The position numbers and the translations under genes are program-made. The notes below the pieces were generated by a model, which made no database searches, was not told where the DNA came from, and was given only the letters and a program-made list of their open reading frames with translations. From positions 1,922,001-1,986,000 of the forward strand of contig NZ_LDPE01000001.1 of NCBI RefSeq assembly GCF_001447995.1: DNA of 64,000 nt, in the 5' to 3' direction. Shown piece after piece: positions 9,349-17,817 of the stretch. The DNA is from Maribacter dokdonensis DSW-8. Lineage in GTDB: Bacteria > Bacteroidota > Bacteroidia > Flavobacteriales > Flavobacteriaceae. Every line of letters begins with the position of its first letter. Positions within the stretch are counted from its first letter, which is position 1.

Positions 9349-9381
9349 GTAAGGTTTTACGTTGTTTTTGTAAGGTTTTAC
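9349..9381 (+). promoter_or_regulatory. direct repeat pair, possible LytTR-regulator site
   Basis: GTAAGGTTTTAC occurs twice, at 9349-9360 and 9370-9381, a 21-bp pitch or two helical turns. LytTR-domain regulators typically bind such direct repeats on one DNA face, and a LytTR gene lies 300 bp away. The pair sits about 70 bp upstream of the 40-residue membrane protein at 9451. Two TAACTTTA elements (9415-9422, 9429-9436), each one base from the TAnnTTTG -7 consensus, lie in between. Confidence 0.4.
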
Positions 9382-9450
9382 AACAATTACTAGGTAAAAG
9401 TTGCTCATTTCAACTAACTTTAGTAGAGTAACTTTAAAGTAGGTAATGTT

Positions 9451-9573
9451 ATGAACAATTTATCATTTAAAACAGGGGTAGAAACTTATCTATCCGTACT
9501 TATTATAGCAATGAATGCTTTTTTGGCTGTTGTTGCGGTAGGTGCAATATTAACCCTTTTAGGGATTGTCTAA
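9451..9573 (+). CDS. small single-span membrane protein (40 aa)
   Basis: ATG at 9451, TAA at 9571-9573. The polar N-terminus (MNNLSFKTGVETY) is followed by one long hydrophobic stretch (LSVLIIAMNAFLAVVAVGAI and on to LTLLGIV). It is preceded by a purine-rich AAAGTAGGTAATGTT and followed 40 bp later by a perfect intrinsic terminator, so it looks like a genuine single-gene transcript. Not recognised; comparable in size and layout to the upstream 43-residue protein but not clearly homologous to it. It may be a target of the neighbouring LytTR regulator because of the 21-bp-pitch repeats upstream. Confidence 0.5.
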   Translation: MNNLSFKTGVETYLSVLIIAMNAFLAVVAVGAILTLLGIV

Positions 9574-9611
9574 TCTTTTAAATTAGAGCTTATTGCAAAA
9601 AATTACATTAT

Positions 9612-9638
9612 AAAAGCCCCTTTGAAAGGGGCTTTTTT
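9612..9638 (+). terminator. intrinsic terminator, probably bidirectional
   Basis: AAAAGCCCCTTT / AAAGGGGCTTTT hairpin with a very short loop and T-runs on both strands. It lies between the 40-residue ORF (plus) and the LytTR regulator stop (minus), and can end both. Confidence 0.9.
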
Positions 9639-9679
9639 ATATTTATCCGTCATTAGAGAAAAGCTTCTACCAACTACAT

Positions 9680-10384
9680 TTACTTTATAATGCTTTTCAT
9701 AAAATCCTCTTTATAGGCTCTACCAATAGGCACTCTCACATTCCTTTCCAATACTACATGATTTCCAATCACTTTTTTAATCTTGCTCATATTTACGATG
9801 TAAGATTTATGCACTCTTAAAAACTTAAGGTTATTTAGGTGCTCTTGCCAATATTTTAAGGTTTCTTGCGACAGGTATTTGTGTTTTATCAAATGAATCT
9901 CTGTATAGTCCGCATCGGATCTAATATGACTTATGTTCCTCACTTCAATCTTAACATGTTCATATCCAGATTTTACAAAAATCACATCAGGTAAAACATT
10001 ATCATTTTGAACTGTACCATCCATTAAAAAATTTTCTTTGGTTGGCACTTTATGGACCGCTTGTACAAATCGCTTAAATGAAAACGGTTTTAAAAGGTAG
10101 TCTACCACCCCATACTCATAACTTTCCAAGGCATAATCTGAAAATGCCGTGGTCAATATTACGCTAGGTTTTTGCTTTAAAACATTCAAAAATTCAATTC
10201 CTGAAATCTTAGGTAAATGAATATCTAGAAAAATAAGGTCTACATGCTCCGTTTTGAGATACTCCATTGCCAGAATTGCATCGGCAAACGTAGCTTTTAA
10301 CTGCAAGTTGCCTATGTCTGAAATATACTTCTTAAGCACTCTTTGCGCTGGCGGTTGATCTTCTATTATAATACACTGCATCAT
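9680..10384 (-). CDS. LytTR-family response regulator
   Basis: 234 residues: receiver domain 1-120 with acidic pair E8/D9, phosphoacceptor Asp54 in IFLDIHLPKISG, Thr in ILTTAFSDYA and Lys in LLKPF; LytTR DNA-binding domain from about 130 to the end (DYTEIHL, LRVHKSYIVNMSKIKK, VPIGRAYKEDF). It controls transcription in response to the partner histidine kinase, whose stop overlaps this start by 4 bp (ATGA), so the pair is translationally coupled. Candidate sites with 21-bp direct-repeat pitch lie upstream of the TonB-dependent receptor (11496-11530) and of the small gene at 9451. Confidence 0.93.
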   Translation of the reverse strand: MMQCIIIEDQPPAQRVLKKYISDIGNLQLKATFADAILAMEYLKTEHVDLIFLDIHLPKISGIEFLNVLKQKPSVILTTAFSDYALESYEYGVVDYLLKPFSFKRFVQAVHKVPTKENFLMDGTVQNDNVLPDVIFVKSGYEHVKIEVRNISHIRSDADYTEIHLIKHKYLSQETLKYWQEHLNNLKFLRVHKSYIVNMSKIKKVIGNHVVLERNVRVPIGRAYKEDFMKSIIK

Positions 10385-11409
10385 AAGCTTGCCTGTATCA
10401 ATTGTAATTTTAAATGTACATAATAAATATGCTGTTCCTTTTGAATATGTAATTTATGAGCGTTGGGATACAGTAATTCGAGTCTTTTCTTCACATTTTG
10501 CAAACCTATACCATTTGAGATACTTTGGGTATTAGATAGTTTTAAGAATGAATTTCTACATTCAAAATTTAAAACTCCCTTCTCATCCAATGACACATTT
10601 ACATCTATAAAAATACCATGAGACTGACTTGCCGTACTATGTTTAAAAGCGTTCTCTATAAAAACAGATAGAATTAAAGGGGCAATTAGATAGCCACTCT
10701 TAATATGTTCGGTTTTAAAGTTAACACTACCCCGTTCCTCTATCTGCATTTCATTTAGTTGCGTAAAGTTCTTTAAATGTTCCATTTCTTTGGGTAAGGC
10801 TACATACTTTTCCTTACAATCATACAGCATATATCTTAGCACTGCAGACAATTCAAGAATAATAGAAGGCGTTTTTGAGGATTCTTCTATGGCATAAGAG
10901 TAAAGGTTATTTAAATTGTTGAATAAAAAATGTGGATTGATCTGTGACTTTAAAAACAACAACTCACTTTCCTTTACGGAAGTACGCAACTCTTCTACCT
11001 CCAATTGTTTTTTAGAGGCATCCCAAGCAAATTTGAACCCTACTAAAATTAATATTACCGGCATTACATCTAACAGGCTATAGACCACTCCCGGAAAATA
11101 CACTGCACGTGTATTGGGATAAAAAATTTGCTCTAGAACCAACTCTTCAAAAGATATAATAGCACTAATTAGAATAATCAGAAAAAGAAAAAACTGCAAA
11201 TATCTTTTCCTATAGTAATATTTGGGCAACAATAGGTAATTGATTACAAAGGCACCTAAGGAGTAGTTTAAAAAAGCCAACACTTTAAAACCTTCAATTT
11301 CAGGTTCATTTCTATCGAACGTAAAAAAAAGAAAGACCACAATATGCAGTAGCACCTGAAAAATAATTTCTTTGGTTGTGCTATTATTAAATTTAGAATT
11401 CATGGTCAT
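10381..11409 (-). CDS. sensor histidine kinase, LytS/YehU type
   Basis: 342 residues. Four hydrophobic segments in the first 130 residues form a membrane sensor without a sizeable periplasmic domain; a short coiled coil then leads to the His_kinase domain with phosphoacceptor His160 in SQINPHFLFNNLNN and the ATPase part with IENAFKHS (N box) and GIGLQNVKKRLELLY (G box). It phosphorylates the LytTR regulator encoded immediately downstream. Start may be the ATG at 11409 or the next one at 11403. The gene is divergent from the TonB-dependent receptor across a 185-bp region with direct repeats. Confidence 0.93.
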   Translation of the reverse strand: MTMNSKFNNSTTKEIIFQVLLHIVVFLFFTFDRNEPEIEGFKVLAFLNYSLGAFVINYLLLPKYYYRKRYLQFFLFLIILISAIISFEELVLEQIFYPNTRAVYFPGVVYSLLDVMPVILILVGFKFAWDASKKQLEVEELRTSVKESELLFLKSQINPHFLFNNLNNLYSYAIEESSKTPSIILELSAVLRYMLYDCKEKYVALPKEMEHLKNFTQLNEMQIEERGSVNFKTEHIKSGYLIAPLILSVFIENAFKHSTASQSHGIFIDVNVSLDEKGVLNFECRNSFLKLSNTQSISNGIGLQNVKKRLELLYPNAHKLHIQKEQHIYYVHLKLQLIQASL

Positions 11410-11495
11410 TATTTAAAAATACTACATAATTGGATTACGCTATTTATTAAGGCTGTCATCGACATTATTTTACTGGTAAACGCCACGTCAAAAAG

Positions 11496-11530
11496 AAATG
11501 TCGTTTGCACTACAACAAATGTCGTTTGCA
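11496..11530 (+). promoter_or_regulatory. direct repeats upstream of the TonB-dependent receptor, predicted LytTR site
   Basis: AAATGTCGTTTGCA is repeated exactly at 11496-11509 and 11517-11530, 21 bp apart. The pitch is what a LytTR dimer needs, and each copy carries a GTT core as in known LytTR half-sites. The repeats lie 65 bp upstream of the receptor ATG and about 90-110 bp upstream of the kinase start, so they could drive the receptor and autoregulate the kinase operon. A weak -7-like TAGTTATG is at 11553-11560. Confidence 0.5.
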
Positions 11531-11594
11531 GAATTTAAGAATAAAACAAAATTAGTTATGTGCACTTTTACAGTTCAACTTATCAACCTTTAAC

Positions 11595-13973
11595 ATGTAC
11601 AAACCAATTTACTACTCATTTATAATATTAGTTTCAATGCTTTTTAGCCAAACAGCATTGGCACAAAATACAATTACGATCACTGGTAAAATTATAGAGA
11701 CCAATAATGACGAAGCCATAGAATTTGCCACAGTTTTGGTAGGCGATCCAGTTAACCAAAAGCCAATTGTTGGCACAACTACCCTACAGGATGGCAGTTT
11801 TGTTCTTGAAACTACGGCTTCTGATTTTTATATTGAAGTCAGTTTTATAGGGTTTACCACCCAAAGATTTGATAACCCTACTATTACCAATAACAAAATT
11901 GAATTAGGCACTGTTTCCATTTCAGAAGATTCACAACAATTAGATGAAGTTGTTGTAGAAGGAGAAATTAGCCAAACCGTATTTAAACTGGACAAACGTG
12001 TTTTTAATGTTGGGGCAGACTTAAGCAGTACCGGCGCTAGTGCATTAGAGGTTTTAAACAACGTACCATCTGTTAACGTTAATATAGAAGGAGCCGTAAG
12101 CTTACGTGGAAGTCAAGGTGTACAAATGTTGATCAACGGTAAACCTTCCGTAATTGCTAATGAGCAAGGGAACGCATTGGGAACCTTAACCGCAGATATG
12201 ATAGAACGCATTGAGGTAATTACGAACCCATCTGCAAAATATGATGCAGAAGGCACATCGGGCATTATAAACATCGTCTTAAAAAAAGAGGAAAAAAAAG
12301 GACTTAACGGTGCGGTTACCCTCAATACAGGTGTACCCAACAACCACAGTTTGGGCCTAAGCCTTAACAGACGAACAGAAAAATTCAATTTATTCAGTCA
12401 AGTTGGTTTTGGTCGTAGAACTTTTCCAAGTGATGAGGAAACTGAAAACAGAAATTTAGAAGATGGTACCTACATTAACAGTTTTGGAGAAAATGACAAA
12501 AACGAGACGTTTTTCAATCTCATCTTAGGAACCGATTATCATATAAACGATCTAAACGTCATTACCCTTTCAGGAAATTTTGCCTATGAATGGGAGAAAG
12601 AAAATGCAGATGCCATTTTTAGCACATTTGATGCAAGCAACTCGTTGACCGATGCTTTTAGAAGACAAGAATTAACCGAAGCAACCAACCCAAAATACTC
12701 GTATGAACTTCAATACAAAAAAGACTTTGAAGGTAATGAAGAACAATCTCTACTATTAAGCGCTACCGGAAATCTGTTTGCGAAAGATCAGACCAGTAAT
12801 TTCACGAATACTACAACTTTTGGTAATGAAGATGACATGCTTCAAAAAAGTAGAACAGATTTTAGCCAAGCAGAATACACGTTTAAAGCAGATTATACAC
12901 ATCCTTGGTCAGAAAAATTTACATTGGAAACCGGTGCACAATATCAAATTAATGATGTAGAAAACGATTTTGCCATAAGTAATTTCGACGGTACAAACTT
13001 TATAGAAGACCCAAACCTGACCAATATTTTTGAGTGGACCCAAAAGGTATTGGGCATTTATGGCACTACAGCTTACGAAGGCGATAAATGGGGTCTTAAA
13101 GTAGGGCTTCGCTTTGAAGATACCGATGTTGCCACACTATTGAGAAACACCAACGTTGCCAATGACAATAAGTATAACAACTTATTTCCTAGTGGGCACA
13201 CTTCTTATAAGATCAATGATGACCTTTCATTACAAGCAGGGTATTCTAAACGTATATTTAGACCACGACTATGGGATCTGAATCCGTTTTTCAATATTAG
13301 GAATAACTTTAGTATCAGTACCGGTAATGCTGATTTACAAGCTGAATTCACGGACAGTTTTGAGGTAACCAGTATCTATAAAATTGGTAAAATGTCTATG
13401 AACCTGGGCGTGTTTTACAGACATACTGAAGATGTTGTGGAACGGATCGTAGAATTTGAGGACAATGTAAGTATATCCAGACCAGAAAATGTGGGCACAA
13501 GCAACACTACTGGTATTGAATTCAATGCTAAATACATACCTGCAAACTGGGTGTCGTTTACAAATGATTTTAATTATAGCCACTTTGCCCGTGAAGGGGA
13601 TTTTGAAGGAAGCTCATTTGATTTTACTGGAGATCAATGGTCTACGCGACTTACAGGTAAGTTTAAATTACCTGCAGATATTGACATTGAACTTATAGGT
13701 AATTACCGATCAAATTATAGAACCTTGCAACAAGAAGTATCTGAAAATTTATTTATGGATTTTGGGGCAAGAAAAAAGATTTTAAAAGGTAAAGCGATTG
13801 TAAACTTGAGCGTACGTGATGTATTTGCGTCGCGTATAAGTGAAAGTATAACCACACAACCTACCTACTACCTAAGAGATTATAGTAAGCGCGGAAGATT
13901 TATTACATTGGGTATTAGTTTTGGTTTCGGTAAAGGAGAGGCTATGGAGTTTTCTGGCCAAAAACATTTTTAA
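11595..13973 (+). CDS. TonB-dependent receptor / outer-membrane beta-barrel family protein
   Basis: 792 residues. Signal peptide (MYKPIYYSFIILVSMLFSQTALAQ), then a carboxypeptidase-regulatory-like beta-sandwich (about 25-115, TITGKIIETNNDEAIEFATV), a plug-like domain (about 125-225, ALEVLNNVPSVNVN, GVQMLINGKPS, ERIEVITNPSAKYDAEGTSGIINIVLKK) and a long barrel ending in the glycine-rich LGISFGFGKG region. This is the OMP_b-brl_3 type, shorter than SusC proteins and without a SusD partner here. The substrate is unknown; such receptors are often linked to peptide or metal uptake or envelope signalling. Divergent from, and probably controlled by, the LytTR kinase pair. Confidence 0.92.
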   Translation: MYKPIYYSFIILVSMLFSQTALAQNTITITGKIIETNNDEAIEFATVLVGDPVNQKPIVGTTTLQDGSFVLETTASDFYIEVSFIGFTTQRFDNPTITNNKIELGTVSISEDSQQLDEVVVEGEISQTVFKLDKRVFNVGADLSSTGASALEVLNNVPSVNVNIEGAVSLRGSQGVQMLINGKPSVIANEQGNALGTLTADMIERIEVITNPSAKYDAEGTSGIINIVLKKEEKKGLNGAVTLNTGVPNNHSLGLSLNRRTEKFNLFSQVGFGRRTFPSDEETENRNLEDGTYINSFGENDKNETFFNLILGTDYHINDLNVITLSGNFAYEWEKENADAIFSTFDASNSLTDAFRRQELTEATNPKYSYELQYKKDFEGNEEQSLLLSATGNLFAKDQTSNFTNTTTFGNEDDMLQKSRTDFSQAEYTFKADYTHPWSEKFTLETGAQYQINDVENDFAISNFDGTNFIEDPNLTNIFEWTQKVLGIYGTTAYEGDKWGLKVGLRFEDTDVATLLRNTNVANDNKYNNLFPSGHTSYKINDDLSLQAGYSKRIFRPRLWDLNPFFNIRNNFSISTGNADLQAEFTDSFEVTSIYKIGKMSMNLGVFYRHTEDVVERIVEFEDNVSISRPENVGTSNTTGIEFNAKYIPANWVSFTNDFNYSHFAREGDFEGSSFDFTGDQWSTRLTGKFKLPADIDIELIGNYRSNYRTLQQEVSENLFMDFGARKKILKGKAIVNLSVRDVFASRISESITTQPTYYLRDYSKRGRFITLGISFGFGKGEAMEFSGQKHF

Positions 13974-14103
13974 GTCAAAATATATAAAGCACTCGTTCAG
14001 CTATTTTTAAACAATCTAAATACACACTACTGAACTACAGCTATTTAAATTGCTTCTAAACGTATGTGAATGTAAATTTATTAGGAACTTAAAATAGAAG
14101 ATT

Positions 14104-14352
14104 ATGTCGATAAGATTTGGAAATAGTTGTGTTAATTGTGATAATTTGGTTGAAGGCAACACGTGTAAAGTGCATGGCGTAAAAGTAGGAAATAGTTATA
14201 CGTGTGATAGTTTTGAAATGAAAGCTGCCTTAAAAGATGAGACTAATTGTGTAACCTGTGTAAAGTTTGAATCTAGCGATTGCGCTAACCCACAAAAAGC
14301 AGCTCCAGGTATGTCATGCAGTCACTGGGCACCACAGAATGCCACAGCATAG
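14104..14352 (+). CDS. Cys-rich mini-protein with duplicated four-Cys module
   Basis: 82 residues, cytosolic. Eight cysteines fall in two matching modules: Cys9-Cys12-Cys21-Cys34 and Cys49-Cys52-Cys60-Cys72 (CxxC-x8-C-x12-C then CxxC-x7-C-x11-C), with related flanks (SCVNCDNL / NCVTCVKF, and YTCDSF / MSCSHW). The layout suggests two zinc sites or two Fe-S clusters made by tandem duplication. I do not recognise a named family. It stands alone between the receptor gene and a bidirectional terminator at 14374-14400. ATG at 14104 is the only start. Confidence 0.75.
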   Translation: MSIRFGNSCVNCDNLVEGNTCKVHGVKVGNSYTCDSFEMKAALKDETNCVTCVKFESSDCANPQKAAPGMSCSHWAPQNATA

Positions 14353-14373
14353 ATAACAATACAAGCTTAAAAC

Positions 14374-14402
14374 AAAAGGACCGGTTATTCCGGTCCTTTT
14401 TA
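14374..14402. terminator. bidirectional intrinsic terminator
   Basis: AAAAGGACCGG / CCGGTCCTTTT, an 11-bp perfect stem with a 5-nt loop, between the convergent Cys-rich gene (plus) and the DUF427 gene (minus, stop at 14405). Confidence 0.9.
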
Positions 14403-14404
14403 TT

Positions 14405-14686
14405 TCACTTTACTTCTACCCCTTTCCAAAAAGCGATATACCCTTTAATACCTTTTGCCAATTCTGATACTTCTGGATAATACCATGCGGCATCTTTGTT
14501 GACATCACCATCAACCTCTATATCATAGTAAGATGCTACTCCTTTCCAGGGGCAACTTGTATGTGTATCCGTAGTTTTAAAATATTCTTTTTTAATTGTT
14601 GAAGGTGGAAAGTAATGATTGCCTTCAACCTGTACCGTAGCATCACTTTCTGCAATTACCGTATTATTCCATATAGCCTTTACCAT
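14405..14686 (-). CDS. DUF427 domain protein
   Basis: 93-residue protein matching the DUF427 fold in full: MVKAIWNNTVIAESDATVQVEGNHYFP at the start, the conserved CPWKG in TSCPWKGVASYYDI around residue 45, and AAWYYPEVSELAKGIKGYIAFW near the end. The biochemical role of the family is not established; a small-ligand-binding pseudo-barrel is assumed. It lies 16 bp downstream of the hydrolase-OsmC fusion on the same strand, so the two are probably co-transcribed; a role in coping with organic or oxidative stress would fit but is inference. Confidence 0.88.
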   Translation of the reverse strand: MVKAIWNNTVIAESDATVQVEGNHYFPPSTIKKEYFKTTDTHTSCPWKGVASYYDIEVDGDVNKDAAWYYPEVSELAKGIKGYIAFWKGVEVK

Positions 14687-14702
14687 ATTATTTTAGTTTA
14701 TT

Positions 14703-15908
14703 TTATTTAAGTTTTGTTATTATCACCGATGTTGCGGACAAGGTTTTATGTACAGGACATTTATCTGCAATTTCCATTAACCTATTCTTTTGACTATCGT
14801 CTAAATCACCGAACAATTCTATACTTCGTTTAAAAGTATCGATCTTTTTAATAGTCGAAGTATTTTGAGAATCAGGAGCATGTTCTTTACCGTGATCAAC
14901 ATGTACTATAACCTTTTGTAAGTCCCACTTTTTTCTTGAAGCATACATTCTCAACGTCATGGCCGTACAAGCACCTAATCCTGAAGAAACATAATCATAA
15001 GGGGAAGGACCAAAGTCATTACCGCCAAAATCCTTTGGCTCATCAGCAATCAACAAATGATTACCGGCCACTATTTCAGAGGTGAAACCCTCATTACCAA
15101 TACTTACTGCCACCTGGTGAGATGTTTTTAAAGGTGTACCTTTAGGAATATCCAAATACCGCTCTGCCCAACCTGCAATAACATTACCTACATAGGTAGA
15201 ATCTACACTATCCATTAAAAGATGATCGGCCTTATCAATAGAAATAAAACTCTTTGGATGATGAGCATATTGGTACAATTCTTTTGCATTTTCAATCCCT
15301 ACAACGGTATCTTGAGGAGAATGCAGCACCAAATACGGTTTTCTTAAATTCTTTAGGACCTCTTTCATGGGTTTAGATTCAATATCATCTATAAAATCCT
15401 TTTTAATGGTAAAATCGCGTCCTCCGATATTCACTTTTGCCTTACCTGTTGCATTTATTTCATCTACATTGGACTTAAATAAATGTTGTACATGAGCTGG
15501 TGAAGATGGCGCCCCAATGGTAGAAACTGCAGCAACGGAATCTAATTCAGACGCAGCAAATATTACGGCAGCACCACCTAAAGAATGACCAATTAATAAA
15601 GATGGAGCTTTATAATGCTGTTCTAAATATTTCGCAGCCTCAATAAGATCGGACACATTAGAGGAAAAGTTGGTCTCTTCAAATTCCCCTTCGCTCTCTC
15701 CAAGTCCGGTGAAATCAAATCTTAGCACGGCAATACCTTTACTCACCAATGCCCTTGATATATTACGAACCGCAGAAAAGTTCTTATTACAAGTAAAACA
15801 ATGCGCAAAAATAGCATAGCTATGAGGTTCTTGGTTATCAGGTCTTTCTAGACGTGCCGCTAATTTTTTTCCTTGAGAATTAATAAAAGATACTTTTTCA
15901 AAACCCAT
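14703..15908 (-). CDS. alpha/beta hydrolase-OsmC fusion protein
   Basis: 401-residue two-domain protein. Residues 1-255 are an alpha/beta hydrolase with nucleophile Ser109 (GHSLGG), Asp200 (HSPQDTVVG) and His229 (KADHLLM). Residues 270-401 are an OsmC/Ohr-like domain with the redox cysteines Cys314 (GLGACTAMT) and Cys384 (DKCPVHKTL). OsmC proteins reduce organic hydroperoxides through two cysteines; the fused hydrolase may release or handle the substrate acyl chain. The fusion recurs in Bacteroidota and Proteobacteria, so it is known rather than new. Cytosolic; in a likely operon with the DUF427 gene. Confidence 0.92.
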   Translation of the reverse strand: MGFEKVSFINSQGKKLAARLERPDNQEPHSYAIFAHCFTCNKNFSAVRNISRALVSKGIAVLRFDFTGLGESEGEFEETNFSSNVSDLIEAAKYLEQHYKAPSLLIGHSLGGAAVIFAASELDSVAAVSTIGAPSSPAHVQHLFKSNVDEINATGKAKVNIGGRDFTIKKDFIDDIESKPMKEVLKNLRKPYLVLHSPQDTVVGIENAKELYQYAHHPKSFISIDKADHLLMDSVDSTYVGNVIAGWAERYLDIPKGTPLKTSHQVAVSIGNEGFTSEIVAGNHLLIADEPKDFGGNDFGPSPYDYVSSGLGACTAMTLRMYASRKKWDLQKVIVHVDHGKEHAPDSQNTSTIKKIDTFKRSIELFGDLDDSQKNRLMEIADKCPVHKTLSATSVIITKLK

Positions 15909-16043
15909 AACTATTGTTTTAATTACAATTCAACCAATATTAAAGTATTAGAGGTGAATTCAACCAAAAACTTACAACACCTACTATACTTCTAAACCAT
16001 ATGATCTACACAAACCTACTCATAGTTATTATGAACCAACAGT

Positions 16044-16670
16044 TTATTTGGTACAGGTAATCATCCATAAACGTTGATTTAAAGCATTTTTCATACCCTT
16101 TACAGGCTCAATAATTTCTCTTACATCACTTATACCATAATCACTAAATTCCTTGTGAATAGAAGCGGTGTCATGAAAATATAATTCAATATGATGTTTG
16201 GATAAATAATGGTTTTTGGAAATCTTGGTTCCTTTACCAAATTGATGATCATTAGTAGACAACGTAACAAAAACCATAGAACCACCTATATTAAGCTGGT
16301 TATAACAATTTCTAATTAAGTTACTTCTTTGTACACTATTTAAAAGGTGCAATAACGAGTAGCAAAAAATACCATCATACAACTTTTGATCAAATGGCAT
16401 ATCGGTTACATTACCATTATAAATTTTGAATTTATCAGGCACCAAATTAGATGCAATAGCTATAGCTGTAGCCGAAATTTCTATTCCTGTAACATTCATT
16501 GCCATAGCAATAAAGGGCAAGGCATTTCTACCATAGCCACAGCCGGGTATTAAAATTTCATCGTAGCCTTTAACCTTAAAACTATTGGCTACCATAACCG
16601 CGGCATCGGCTGGTTCCTTTCCCCACATGACAGTGTTTCTCTTAAAACTAAGCTCCCAAAAATCATCCAT
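16044..16670 (-). CDS. class I SAM-dependent methyltransferase (TPMT/TehB-like)
   Basis: 208 residues. It starts with DFWELSFKRNTVMWGKEPADAAV, as thiopurine-methyltransferase/TehB-type enzymes do, followed by the SAM-binding motif ILIPGCGYGRNALPF (about 40-54), the acidic residue in VTGIEISATAI (about 65), and YDGIFCYSLLHLL (motif IV region). The substrate may be a small soft nucleophile such as a thiol or an oxyanion of Te/Se, but that is inference from family. It precedes neither an obvious operon partner nor a terminator; 115 bp separates it from the flavoprotein upstream on the same strand. Confidence 0.8.
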   Translation of the reverse strand: MDDFWELSFKRNTVMWGKEPADAAVMVANSFKVKGYDEILIPGCGYGRNALPFIAMAMNVTGIEISATAIAIASNLVPDKFKIYNGNVTDMPFDQKLYDGIFCYSLLHLLNSVQRSNLIRNCYNQLNIGGSMVFVTLSTNDHQFGKGTKISKNHYLSKHHIELYFHDTASIHKEFSDYGISDVREIIEPVKGMKNALNQRLWMITCTK

Positions 16671-16785
16671 GACAATCAGTTTTTAAGGCATACTTTATTA
16701 CAGAAAAATGACTTTGTTCACCACTAACCTTAATTATGATCTCACACATATTTTATTGAACGTTAGCAATAGCCTGTAATAGCAA

Positions 16786-17697
16786 TTATTTAAATTGCTC
16801 ATTGGCCAAATCTGCATTGACCTTGGCACCGGTAAAGTTTCCGGTATTAACTGCGTTTGCAACTGACCTTAACATATTTGAATTATCTCCACAGGCATAA
16901 ACACCTTTTATAGAGGTTTCTTGAAAAGGGGTAACATCAATATACCCGTCATCAGTAAAGGTACACCCTAGTTCTTGAGGTATTTGTGAATGCTGTTCAA
17001 ATGGTAACGATGCGTATAGAGCTTCAAAAGAATGTTTTTCTCCATTGCTAAAACCTATACTTTTTAAATTACCCAAATCATGTTCAATTGAAGTAATATC
17101 AGCAACTATTAACTTAACTTGATTATTCTTTAATATTTGAATTTCATCTTCTTTTAAATCGGTCATATTTTTTATGATCAATGTTAGGTTACCAGTAAGA
17201 TTCTTGATCAATGGAGCCAAATGTAAAGCTCTAGGTATACTGGCGTAAATAGCCGTTTTTTTACCTTTATTTTCAAAACCATGGCAATAAGGACAATGAA
17301 TGATAGAGATACCCCAACAATCAGAAAAACCCGGTATATCTGGCATAATATCTTTTATGCCGCTACTAAATATCAATTTATGGGCATTGAAAACTGTACC
17401 AGATAACGTCGTAATATTAAAACCTGATTCAGTTTTTTTGGCATTAAGGGCAATATCTTCAATGAACTCAACGGTATCATAGTTAAGCACTTGATCTTTT
17501 GCCAGTTCATTAATACGGCTCGGCTCTACACCGTCTTGTGTAATAAAATTATGTGAGTGTGGTGTTTGCCTATTGCAGGGCTTACCACCATCAATAATTA
17601 ATACGTTTCTCAATGACCTACCTAAGGACATTGCAGCTGATAAACCTGCATAACTACCTCCAATAATAATAACATCAAAAAATCTACTATCTACCAT
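16786..17697 (-). CDS. thioredoxin-reductase-like NAD(P)/FAD oxidoreductase
   Basis: 303 residues. FAD-binding Rossmann motif DVIIIGGSYAGLSAAM at 8-23, redox-active Cys135-Pro-Tyr-Cys138 in IIHCPYCHGFE, and the C-terminal FAD motif GVYACGDNSNM. It is thioredoxin-reductase-like, but the central pyridine-nucleotide region lacks an obvious GGGDSA-type motif, so the electron donor is uncertain. Proteins of this form are often next to redox-sensing regulators. It is divergent from a Fur/PerR-type gene with two facing operator copies between them, which suggests peroxide- or metal-responsive control. Confidence 0.87.
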   Translation of the reverse strand: MVDSRFFDVIIIGGSYAGLSAAMSLGRSLRNVLIIDGGKPCNRQTPHSHNFITQDGVEPSRINELAKDQVLNYDTVEFIEDIALNAKKTESGFNITTLSGTVFNAHKLIFSSGIKDIMPDIPGFSDCWGISIIHCPYCHGFENKGKKTAIYASIPRALHLAPLIKNLTGNLTLIIKNMTDLKEDEIQILKNNQVKLIVADITSIEHDLGNLKSIGFSNGEKHSFEALYASLPFEQHSQIPQELGCTFTDDGYIDVTPFQETSIKGVYACGDNSNMLRSVANAVNTGNFTGAKVNADLANEQFK

Positions 17698-17744
17698 ATA
17701 AGTGTATTTTAAATATTGATTTAAAACAAAACATTTTCATTAAT

Positions 17745-17808
17745 GCGATTATGTCGCTTTAATACAATGCAAATGTAATGAAATTTTAGTATATTGCAAC
17801 ATAGTCGC
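17745..17808. promoter_or_regulatory. paired inverted operator boxes between flavoprotein and Fur-family gene
   Basis: GCGATTATGTCGC at 17745-17757 and, in opposite orientation, GCAACATAGTCGC at 17796-17808; flanks also match (TTAAT outside GCGA in both). Each box is itself a near-palindrome (GCGA-N5-TCGC). Box centres are 51 bp apart, close to five helical turns. Box 2 lies 10 bp before the regulator ATG and box 1 lies 48 bp before the flavoprotein start, so one regulator could repress both and itself. Confidence 0.65.
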
Positions 17809-17817
17809 ATTAAAACC

